The notes under the pieces: model-generated
Database searches by the model: none
What the model saw: only the letters and a program-made list of their open reading frames with translations
What the model was told of the DNA's origin: nothing
In this document: positions 1-9,221 of the stretch, piece after piece
Layout of the letters: each line of letters starts with the position of its first letter
How positions within the stretch are numbered: position 1 is the first letter of the stretch
Made by a program: the position numbers and the translations under genes
DNA from: Lethocerus indicus
Taxonomy: Eukaryota > Arthropoda > Insecta > Hemiptera > Belostomatidae
Direction: 5' to 3'
DNA length: 64,000 nt
Assembly: GCA_019843655.1 (NCBI GenBank)
Contig: JACDQD010000010.1
Coordinates: 5,935,637 to 5,999,636 of the forward strand

Positions 1-2440
1 AATGCGTTTTGGCCGTGGAAAATATCGCAGCGGTATACGCTGGGCTCTGTTAAGGGTTTCCATTCGGTGTGCCGACGCTCAGGGCATAATGTGTCAAACG
101 CCAAACACGTGTTACACATCCCGCCCTGTCAGTCTGTCAGCGCTCTCCGCCGATGTGTCAGAGCGAGGGGTCTGAATAACTCAAAAGCCCAGCAGCCGCA
201 GTCAGTGCTAACAGCCTGCTTCGAATGAGGACTGAATGGGGCGGATTCAGTTTTTATAAGTTGGGAAAACAAATTCTATACTGTTCTGATATTATTTCTT
301 TGAAAAAAACCGAAATCCCAAGGAAAAAGTATAAAAAAAAGGACTGGTCTCTGCTTGCATTTTGGGCTTACTGTGTAGCAAATAAACAGATTTATGGAAA
401 TGTTTCTCGGCCAATTTAGTCAAATGCTTCTATAATTTTCAATCCGGTATTTAGACCAATAAAATTCTAATATTCCGAACTCCATCATAATTTTTTCGTT
501 CATCTATATTTTTACTGGAAAATTGATGAAAAATTCTCTTTATCGAGGAAGTAGATTTCCTATCCAATATATTCCTTGTATTATTACTGGTAAATTAATG
601 ATTGTGTAGGACGCACATTCCAGAAACTCTTAGTTGGTCTTAAGCAGGGTCTATTTCGGACATATAATCAAGGCGGCTAACTTTTTTCAAGCGCCAGCTA
701 GAGTACTGTGCTATATTTTTTACTTTAATTGCTATATAAAAACCTTTTTACCGCCGGGCTTTGAAATCTTAATGCTAATGGCCAGAAATCGGCGCTAATA
801 AGCGTCCGCTTGCCGACACCTCTGCCAGCGATGTCGCTCACCGAACAAATTTAGACTCGCAGAGGTCGAACCCCTACATCCCCGGATTCTAAACCACGCG
901 TTTAATCTTGACAAATAGACCGGAGACGACCCCGTCCTGGGCGTGGCGGCCGGCCGAAATGGGATGGATGGACTCTAACCAGGTGAAAACCTGTCTATCG
1001 ATCCGCCACTAAAGCCCACCCATCAAATTAGATCGGACGTCGGAACCGGCTCCGACTTATCTTGTGTTCGCCGCCCCCACCCCGCCCCCACCGCACTTTG
1101 TTTCTTACCGGCATTAATGGGCCACTCCCAGATTTATTTTACGATTCCCCAGACCGACAGTCTTTCACACTCGAACCGATTTCCTTATCCCCCGGACAGC
1201 CCTTTAACCCAATTTTATTCTTTATTACTTGAACAAGCAATTAAGTTCCCTTAGCTCCCCCTATATTTTTTTCTGCTTCTATTGCTTTTACTTTGTGCTT
1301 ATCTCTGTTTCACTTTTGAATCCGTATCGGAAATTTGAATTTTCAATTCGGATAAATTCGGTCCTAAGTCCTGGTTTACGGTGGCTTGGAATGCCATCGA
1401 GTGAATGCAGTTTACGGTACAATGCCAGTAGCATTGTAATACTGTAAACAAAAGAGATTTAAATTACAGATAAATAACAGAAGAATTAAGGGCCCGTCAA
1501 AACATGATATTTTAATTGTATTATTCGTATTCGTTTATGTTGTATTACCCTCTAGGGATAGGTCTACCTGCCGTCAATGAAAAACGTCACTAAAATCGAA
1601 TAAAAATTAAAACATTGAAAACAGACGTTCATAGCGAGCGCCTGCCACATTCGGTTACAACAGAAAATGACCGCCGACTAATAGGCGAGGATTTTTTTTT
1701 TGAACGCGAGAATTATTTTTGAAATTGGGACAAAATCCGTAGATCGAATTAATATACGGGGGACAGAAAAACTAGTGAAATTGGCGATCGGCCCGTCGGC
1801 CGCGGCCGTGTGGCGAGTGGGGGCGGTATGACGTATATCGGCGGTCTGTTATTTATAAATTTTGTGGACTAAATATATAAACGATTAGTGGCACAAGGTG
1901 GACCTCCAACACGCTTTTTGGTGATTTTCTACACGCCCTCCCCCTGGCATCTTCGCCGGCCGCTCTATAGGTACCCAATTTTATGTTCTGTAACAACCTC
2001 TAATAATAATTTCTAGGAACATACAGTTGAGGCGTGCTCACGTCCCTCCGGACACTAACTGCACTTAATGGCCGCAATTTAATAAATACGCTATCTGGCC
2101 TTAATCCGCCTGCTATATTTTACGAAGCTTACAGAAAAACATTTTAGTTCCTCGCGCTCGTACTAATTTATAATAAATTCTGCTCTTCGATTGATGTAGC
2201 GGTATTTCTACAAAGAGATTGGCACAACTGCATAAGGCGAGGCTGAGAAGTCATCCACCGCCATGACCGTTCTATTCCTTGGGTTCATATTTTACATGTG
2301 AAGTGAGCGTAGGTGAACATATTTTATTAAAGCGTACGTATCTCACCCCGAAAAATGATTCAGCGTAGTTACCAATAAAGATAGGCCGCAAAAAGCGACT
2401 GTTCTTGCATTGTTCATTTGAACTCATGTGAACGGGCTTA
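1..2440. other. Unique non-coding stretch
   Basis: No gene or repeat was recognised. The longest open frames are 60-75 codons without family resemblance. Composition alternates between AT-rich DNA (about 230-800 and 1200-1760) and CpG-rich patches (about 850-1100 and 1760-1970). A tRNA-like string near 860-900 was considered and not accepted. Confidence 0.6.
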
Positions 2441-2472
2441 CTATTATATATTACAAGTGTAATATATAATAG
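2441..2472. repeat. Perfect inverted repeat, 15-bp arms
   Basis: CTATTATATATTACA is followed by a 2-nt spacer (AG) and its exact reverse complement. Transcribed RNA from either strand could form a 15-bp hairpin, and the DNA could form a small cruciform. The flanking bases do not extend the match. No adjacent gene or transposon end explains it. Confidence 0.85.
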
Positions 2473-2896
2473 GGTGAATTTCTATTCTCTGCAACACCCT
2501 GAGTACTCAAAGTGATACTTATACACATTTACATAATAATTTATAAGTAAATTTGGATTCGATTTTTTTTTTATCTCCATAATTCTTAAACGCAGTAACA
2601 TAAATAATTCTTGTGAAATTGGCTTCTAACGGACACAAAGGGTGTCCATGAATTGAACCCGCAAACAAACTTCAGAAATATGTTTCTCAACGCTGCATAA
2701 GTAATGTTCTGATGTCCGACATTACATAGATTATCTAGAATACTTGTTTCATGTGCGAGGTACGTGGGTTGGGAATACCGCTTACGATCTCCTGTCTCCA
2801 TTTTCTGATTTAAACTCATGATTTTTGGCTCGGCGCCACGCTCAGTAGGGTTCCGTATCGGTGGGGCCGCGCTTGAATCCCATGGGTTAATATTAG
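2473..2896. other. Unique AT-rich stretch
   Basis: No gene, repeat family or RNA gene was recognised between the palindrome and the first family P element. The longest frame is 77 codons on the minus strand and has no recognisable domain. Confidence 0.55.
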
Positions 2897-3200
2897 TTTA
2901 ACATACCTATTTTGTGATCTGCGAGGGGGTTGGAATACCGTAGGTTTCTGTGTGTTTCTGTCTCCTCTCGCCGGTTTGGTCTTTCGCTAGACCGGTTTCG
3001 GCTGCTCGCCATCTTCAGTAGCGGTGTCAGTCACTTTTGGCACTTTGGATGTCTTTCGGGCCTCCTCACTGCACTGTCACTGTCACTTGTACTGTGGTGG
3101 TTGTCTGTTTGTCTGTTGTATATATACGTGTCTTGTTATTGTGATTTGGAGGATGTTGTTTGTCTTATTTGAGCTGAGACCAAACCAGCGAGAGGAGACC
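2897..3200 (+). mobile_element. Family P element (Penelope-like pseudo-LTR candidate), copy 1
   Basis: The left end carries the extension beginning TTAACATACC, followed by the full forward arm with GTAGGTTTC, the CTCTCGCCGGTTTGGTC block and, at 2996-3018, the reverse complement of the hammerhead-like core. Internal sequence (TGTGGTGGTTGTCTG to TTATTTGAGCTGAGA) follows. It then turns back into a short inverted piece, ACCAAACCAGCGAGAGGAG. The right end is truncated and no target duplication is visible. It encodes no protein. Family placement is inferred from the better-bounded copies. Confidence 0.8.
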
Positions 3201-5098
3201 TAAATATACTGCTTTGTTTCGAAAATTTTCTTTTTGTACGTTTATTTTTTTTTTCGCAGGAATTTATAAAACACCCTTATGATTAGTATTATCGGGGGTA
3301 GTTGCGACTTGACCTCCAGCTAAGTTGGGGAGGTCTCCCCCTGAGTCGGGATCGAAAGCTTTGCCCGTTTCTAATTCCATACCGGACCGGGGTTCTAATT
3401 GGCCCTGCTGGCAATTAGGTTTCGAGCAAAAGGGCAAAGGGATATCGGTTGTGGACGGCGGGGGTGGGGTGAGTTGTTTGAGTGTGGTAGCGACTGTGTG
3501 TATGTGTGTGTGAGAGCGGCCGATAAGGCAACTCAGCGCCCCGGGGAATAAAATATTAAAGTTGAAGGGGCGGGGTTGGTTCTAGGTGGGGAAAGGTAAA
3601 CGCCACCAACACTCTGCCACCCCTTTATTGTTTGTTTTAATTTCGACCTCGCCTTACCCCGGGCGGGGTGGTTTTTCCCTTTTTTTTTGTTATCAATTCC
3701 GACCCGACTCCGTTACTTACTCCGGTGCTACCGTTTCGCGTTGAATTAGTTCCAAGTACAATTTTTATAATTATCGCCGACATTTGTTACAAGTCCCACC
3801 CGCCGCCCCCGAAACGCGGGTTTCGCTAAACCGGCGGTTTCTCAATTTAATCAATTCCAAATCTCCGGAACAACTGACAGGACACAATTTACCGTCCGCG
3901 GAACAATGTGATGTACAACCCGATTACTGATTGTTTTATGCGCCCTGCCTCCTCTCGAATATACGGACTTAAATCAAGTAATTTATGCAAATAACGCTGC
4001 GTGTACATAGTCATTTTCTTTACTGTAAGCCAACATAAATATAGGGTATATCTACAAGAGCAAAATGTTACAGGAAGTTTCAAACATTAGTACATATTTC
4101 ATGTCGAAGAATAAAACCGATTTTCTAGGTGTCCCTGAATTGTAGGGGCATAAAAAAATCCCAATGGAACATCGTTTTAAATTAAGAAAGATCTGTATAA
4201 AAATATATATTATATATAATAATATACATATATATTTGTCACATAAGAATATGCAATGAAAAAAATGCATCAAGGATCCCGTTAAATTACCGCGCGGAAG
4301 ACGGCGCAACTGAGCGGCAAGCCTGCAATGCACCAGTGCATTCCTTTTAGCATCACTTGACTAAACGGGGCATAAAAATAGTTGCACATCAAAAGCGACG
4401 ATTACACGTTATGAAAACGTTCTTTTTTTATTTTTATTGCCTACCAATAATATTTTCAGTATCGTCACTCTTCGGAACACTTTGGACTTTTGATGTTGAG
4501 AGCTGTATGGAACTCCGATTGCGAATTGGAAAATAATTAATTCATCTCGCACGGCACGAAATCACTTTATTCCCGTCCAATCTTTCAATTTCATTATTTA
4601 GACCGCACCGCCGTTATAATATTAATTCGACTTTCCATTAATACTGTAGCGCGTTTAGTTATCGGAAACGCTTTTGCACGGCGGGGTACAAACACGGATG
4701 TCCTGCGAAATGAAATTACTAATTTCGTTTTACCCGTCCCATATCCTCCATAATTACATCCGCCCTGTATTACATATTCTTTCAACCCATTATTTATGTA
4801 AATTTCATGTTGTTCTGCTATATATTTAAAATTTATACTATAAGCGACAGTCCCTGTTACCTTTTTTGAAAGTAGTATCAAATTATATCTTGTACATTTT
4901 CAATTTGGATGTGTGAGGCTTACATTTTGACAGTTTTAAGTTTACACACAGATATTACAGTGTTACGAAATTCAACATTTTTTAAAAGTCTGTATGTGCA
5001 TGTCGTCAATTGCAAGAACTGCCGGAAACAATTTATATTCAGCTAATATACTGTTCCTTTACATTTTAAAAATACCAATTTAAAATAATGTATTTAAT
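3201..5098. other. Unique stretch, GC-rich then AT-rich
   Basis: 3300-3860 is CpG-rich with several G-runs (for example near 3567-3592). 3890-5098 is AT-rich. Minus-strand frames of 64, 93 and 95 codons have no convincing family match. No RNA gene or repeat of a named family was seen. Confidence 0.55.
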
Positions 5099-5456
5099 GT
5101 AAGCTATATTGTAGGTTCGTGGTGTTTCTGTCTCCTTTCGCTGATTTCGTCTTTTGCTAGACCGGTTTCGGCTGCTCGCCATCTTCAGTTGCGGTGTTAG
5201 TCACTGCTGGCACTTTGGATGTTTTTCGGGCATCCTCACTGCACTGTTACTTTCACTTGTACTGTGTTGCACTCAGGGGGGCGCTAGTTAATCGGTGCAA
5301 GCGCACCCAACGAACTTTAGTTAAGTATATTTCCGCAGCCGAAACCGGTCTAGCAAAAGATCAGACCAGCGAGAGGAGACAGAAACACCACGAACCTACG
5401 TTATTCCAACCCTGCGCAGACCAAAAAACAGGTATATTAAAAAAGTTAGCTATATT
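5099..5456. mobile_element. Family P foldback with target duplication, copy 2
   Basis: The element spans about 5111-5444. The flanks 5099-5110 and 5445-5456 are an 11/12 direct repeat (GT-A/T-AGCTATATT), read as a target-site duplication. The left end begins at GTAGGTTCG without the extension. The right end carries the extension (GGTATATTAA). The left arm contains the ribozyme-like block at 5166-5188 on the minus strand. The right arm is cut back to CCGAAACCGGTC. Between the arms lies a family B module (5269-5337). Confidence 0.85.
5269..5337 (+). repeat. Family B module, copy 1 (permuted order)
   Basis: CACTCAGGGGGGCGCTAGTT, then AATCGGTGC, CGCACCCAACGAACTTTAG and TTTCCGCA. The other two copies (12384-12455 minus, 61717-61796 plus) hold the same two halves in the opposite order, so this copy is circularly permuted relative to them. 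It sits exactly between the two arms of a family P element. It has no coding potential. Confidence 0.8.
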
Positions 5457-6403
5457 CATTAGATTCGATTTGATGGACAAAATCGTAGATATTTAAGGTA
5501 TGTAATAGACAATTGTTATACATGCAGCCCTGTTTTAAAGGTTTTATTTAAATTGATATTTATAGTTCCGCCGTTAATTTAATATTTAAATTAAACTAGG
5601 GCCGCCGTGACTAAACCGTCCGAGTCACGCGGTTAATTGAGTTTCGCCAAAAATAAGGTGTTTTACGAAATTTTAAAAATACACACGAGCACGAGCGGGC
5701 GACAATGGCGGTGGCAGCGGTCCCAGTTAGAGTTGGCACAAGCGCCCCCTACCCCTCATAGCGCCTCTCAAGCACAAAACACTTCGAGCCTAACGCATCA
5801 TAATAAATTATCGAAATGGGTCTTAAAGAGTCGTTTCTCCACGGCTGAAGTGAGCGGGCACCCAATTTACGTGGCGTCTGCGGCCGGCTTTCCGAGCCCG
5901 CTCCTGTCAGCTCGTCAAGTTCGCCGCTTTGGGGGGGGGGGACTTCCCTTTCATCTTGGGGCCTGTAAATTAGCCCGTATTTGTCGCCCTATAATCGGCC
6001 GTCAGTTTATGCTCCGATGTCCCTCAACCTCGACCGAATAGCTCCGCATAAAACGGCCGCAACGCGGGTTACAATCGGACGTAATGGCTAGCGTTTAATG
6101 GCACTGATTCATAGTATTAATGTTCCTGTTCTAGAAATATTGCAAGAGAGAATTTTTTTCAGTTAGAGGAAATATTATCACTCCATAACCGAAAATTATT
6201 GACAATTAATAAATCCGAGCGAAATTGTCCGTCTTCACAATTTATATTTGATTAATGTAGTTAGCACTATACACTATAGGCACTACACTTTGGATGGGAT
6301 CTTCTAGCTAGGCGTGGAGGGTCCTCACGGTACCCTCCTTGCGTTACTTCAGAGCTCTGGTGTTAATCGAACTCAAGTCGCAGTGAATAAAAAATGACTA
6401 AAT
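5457..6403. other. Unique stretch with a GC-rich patch
   Basis: 5640-6060 is CpG-rich and contains an 11-G run at 5931-5941. A 134-codon plus-strand frame lies across it but shows no domain, signal peptide or low-complexity protein pattern, and probably reflects the scarcity of stop codons in GC-rich DNA. Nothing else was recognised. Confidence 0.55.
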
Positions 6404-6580
6404 GGCTAATTTTATGGATACAAAAGTTTTAATTGGGAAATTACAGACGGGTACTTAGGCGAATTAAAACTTCACAGTAATTTTTTTTTCCAATTCAAAT
6501 CCTATTGGATGTCCCCAACCTACTAGAATTCAGTGTACTTACGCTTTGTGCCTCTATTGTAAATTACTAAATATCATGTT
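6404..6580 (+). repeat. Family C repeat, copy 1
   Basis: Closely similar to 14211-14381: GCTAATTTTA..TACAAAAGTTTTAATTGGGA through CCAATTCAAATCCTATTGG to AAATTACTAAATATCATGTT. In both places a family P element follows directly after TACTAAATATCATGTT. The similarity is non-coding and the full size of the family is unknown. Confidence 0.8.
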
Positions 6581-6794
6581 TAACATACCAGTTTTGTGGT
6601 CTCCGAGAGGTTGGAATACCTCTAGTACAAGTGACAGTGACAGTGCCGTGGGAATGCCCGAAAAACGTCCAAAGTGCCAAAAGTGACCGACACCGCTACT
6701 GAAGATGGCGAGCAGCCGAAACCGGTCTAGCGAAAGGCCAAACCGGCGAGAGGAGAGAGAAACAAACGAAATCTACGATACTAAATATCATGTT
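6565..6794. mobile_element. Family P element with 16-bp target duplication, copy 3
   Basis: The element spans 6581-6778. It is bounded by a perfect 16-bp direct repeat, TACTAAATATCATGTT, at 6565-6580 and 6779-6794. The left end is the extension TAACATACC..GGTTGGAATACC. The left arm is almost entirely missing. The right part is the inverted arm, with the intact core CTGAAGATGGCGAGCAGCC plus GAAA at 6699-6721, ending at CGAAATCTACGA without an extension. The long duplication favours reverse-transcription-type insertion over cut-and-paste transposition. Confidence 0.88.
6699..6721 (+). ncRNA. Hammerhead-ribozyme-like core in family P
   Basis: The string CTGAAGA fits the hammerhead core CUGANGA. 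A GGC/GCC stem with loop GAGCA follows, then GAAA, in the order expected of stem II and the second core strand. One extra U precedes the stem. The same block recurs at 2996-3018 (minus), 5166-5188 (minus), 8913-8935 (minus) and 9133-9155 (plus). I could not assign a convincing stem III and cleavage site, so catalytic activity is not shown. Hammerhead motifs are known in Penelope-like retroelements. Confidence 0.4.
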
Positions 6795-7700
6795 GAGCGC
6801 ACAGCGGTAATGCACAATTGCGCTATATAAATAAAGTTTAGAAAATATCTCGTTATTATCGTTCGAACATTTTGGTATTAATATTTATCAGTAATCAGGT
6901 TGATTGTAGTAGAATAAAGGGAAATAAATCAGTCGAACCCCTCATTAGAACGGTCTTAACGGATACCGTATTTTCCTTTACATGTATAAATAAATCAGAA
7001 TTACAGTTCGTCTGAATCAAGAAGGGGAGATCTGATTCTTTTCTTCCGCCCTCCCGAAGAATGACGGCATTGAATAATTATCGCGTTCTACCCTTTTGCG
7101 CCCCGCCTTTCTTTACTCCGCTAATTCGAAATAAAGAGATGTAAAGGTTCAGAAATAAAGGGGCGGGGACATTTCCACCCCCCACCGCGACGCAGGCGGA
7201 CATGAAAGACGGCGTCTTCTTTTATCTGCCCCCTTTACCCCTCGCCGTCCCCTCGGTCCCTTCCACCCCCCTCCTTTGTTGTTTTTCCCCGTGTCATCCG
7301 CCAATCGTTAACACGGCTCCTCATTAACATCCCGCTGTGGGGTAGGGGGGTGGGGTCCTACAAAAGGGACCAGCGCCTCAAAGGCAACTTCCTTTTGTTT
7401 TTCCGGCTTTCCCGCGCCTCTCTATTGTCGTGCGGTTGAATTTTTCGAGCGTCACCGTTAACGGTAATGTTCTAAGAAATGGCGCAACTCTTCCGTTCCC
7501 AGAATGTCCGGACCGAAATATCCTAATATACTTAGGTCGTCAAACGATGAAAGGATTAAGGTCTGTCGAGGAATGAAAACAACGGTTGTGTTTCACTTCT
7601 TTGAAAATTCTGAATTTTTAATGTCCATTTTATGGGTCGTTTATTAAATTGAATGACAGAAATTTTAATTATTAGATGAATTATTATCAATTAAATTATA
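6795..7700. other. Unique stretch
   Basis: AT-rich at both ends with a CpG-rich, pyrimidine-rich middle (about 7030-7460). No gene, RNA gene or named repeat was recognised. Confidence 0.55.
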
Positions 7701-7868
7701 TTGTATTTTTGTACAATCAACTGAATGGTATAAGTACGAACGCTGTATGTATTTCTTGACGTGTATGTAGCGATAAACGAAACCACCCAATGATAGCACT
7801 TTTGACACAAGAACAATTATGGTCTAAGGGCTAATCTCTAGGGTAGCGGAGTTTAAGGCGTAGTGGGG
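7701..7868 (-). mobile_element. Family L (jockey-like LINE) 3' UTR fragment
   Basis: On the minus strand this reads from near CGCCTTAAACTCC, through CCATAATTGTTCTTGTGTC and TCATTGGGTGGTTTC, to TTGATTGTACAAAAATAC. These blocks match the 3' UTR of the fuller copies at 18547-19084 and 31718-32024. Only the UTR is retained and no coding sequence remains. Confidence 0.75.
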
Positions 7869-8473
7869 GGCTAATTGGAAGCGTAATTTATTTTAGAAAT
7901 TGCCAGAATAGTAATTCCTGTATGTATTAATTAAAATGCTACAGTTGGATCTATATCATCACTGCGCAGGTTGTTACTTATTAAACCAAAACGTGCGGTC
8001 GATTATTAAAAAAAAGAATCTTAAACCCAGTTTTCTCTTTACTTAAGTGACATAAGAACATTCAAAACTTATCCCCTGGGATTAATCCACGGCGTTACAA
8101 GAGAAAGTCTGTAACCTTCCAGGAATGCAAAAACTGAAATTGTTTTTCTACAAGTTGCGGTCTGCCAGAGCGGGAATGTTCTTCGCCTCGAAATACACAC
8201 ATTTCACTCCTCAAGCGTTTTAATTAGAACGCCGGAGGTGGACTTTAATTTATCCTTTACGCGGCATTTCTGAAATATAATTTCGAAATCGGGAAAATAA
8301 TTTCGAACGTTTTGAAATTTATATCAACTTCTACGTGTCCGTGACAAGAGCGAAAACATGTCCGATCAACTCACAATAAACAATAAATTACTAATGGCTA
8401 GACGTTTTTATGTCACTCGTAGTATGGCAAAAATATTTATGATAGTTATAATCTGCGTGCGACTTGAAGCGGA
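7869..8473. other. Unique stretch
   Basis: Mostly AT-rich. No gene or named repeat was recognised. A 61-codon plus-strand frame beginning at 8358 runs into the adjacent LINE fragment in a non-LINE frame and is taken as fortuitous. Confidence 0.55.
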
Positions 8474-8738
8474 TATTGGTGCTGCTAAGGGCATTACTAA
8501 AACGGACTTCAATAACGAACTTCACAATTTTCAGTTATATTGAAACCGACCTGGACATACGGCATTGAAGAATCGGGTTCCGTGAAAACAACCAACATCG
8601 CTAGCATAAAGAAATTCCAATAAAAAGTCCTTAATGCTACCAGGTATGTTTCTAATCGCATCATTCACTACGCCCTCAACATACGACAGTTATAGTAGGT
8701 TTAAACGCTACTGGCTTAGAGATCTTCTCGGTGTACTG
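8474..8738 (+). mobile_element. Family L LINE fragment, heavily decayed
   Basis: Matches the LINE in pieces: GGCATTACTAAAACGGACTT, ACCGACCTGGACATACGGCA, CAACATCGCTAGCAT, AAAGTCCTTAATGCTACC, GGTATGTTTCTAA, CCCTCAACATACGACAG, then a jump into the 3' UTR (TTTAAACGCTACTGGCTTAG). Deletions and frameshifts destroy the frame. It is an old pseudogene of the ORF2 C-terminus. Confidence 0.75.
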
Positions 8739-8805
8739 TAAATAAAAAAGAAAAACTTATTTTCAGAGCAGGTTCTTCATGTTACTTCCGTCTGTTCACG
8801 AAATT

Positions 8806-9221
8806 GAAATACAAGTTTAACATACCTGTTTTGTGGTCTGCGATGGGTTGGAATACCGTACGTTTCGCGTGTTTCTGTCTCCTCTCGCCGGTTTGGTCTT
8901 TCGCTAGACCGGTTTCGGCTGCTCGCCATCTTCAGTAGCAGTACTCGTCACTTTTGGCACTTTGGATGTTTTTCGGGCATCCTCATCTGCACTGTCACTG
9001 TCACTCGTACTGTAAATTCCTCCCGACCCAAATAAGACAAACAACATCCCCAAAAAGAGTACAAGTGACAGTGACAGTACAGTGAGGATGCCCGAAAAAC
9101 ATCCAAAGTGCCAAAAGTGACTAGCACCGCTACTGAAGATGGCGCGCAGCCGAAACCGGTCTAGTAAAAGACCAAACCAGCGAGAGGAGACAGAAACACT
9201 CGAAATCTATGAAATACAAGT
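8806..9221. mobile_element. Family P foldback, both arms, with 11-bp target duplication, copy 4
   Basis: The element spans 8817-9210 and is flanked by the perfect direct repeat GAAATACAAGT (8806-8816 and 9211-9221). The left end has the extension TTAACATACCTG, then a forward arm to CACTCGTACTG (about 9013). A ~45-bp spacer follows, then the inverted arm from GTACAAGTGACAGTGACAG to CGAAATCTAT, without an extension. Both arms retain the ribozyme-like core (8913-8935 minus; 9133-9155 plus, where the loop is changed to GCGCA but the stem is kept). This is the clearest copy and best defines the family structure. Confidence 0.9.

Noticed and set aside
855..915. tRNA-like string with GGGTTCGACC on the minus strand
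   Set aside because: The B-box deviates at its end, and no anticodon arm or acceptor pairing could be drawn.
4594..4881. Minus-strand 95-codon frame containing GGYGTGKT, resembling a Walker A motif
   Set aside because: The motif is isolated, with no surrounding P-loop fold features or homologous context. The frame lies in AT-rich non-coding DNA.
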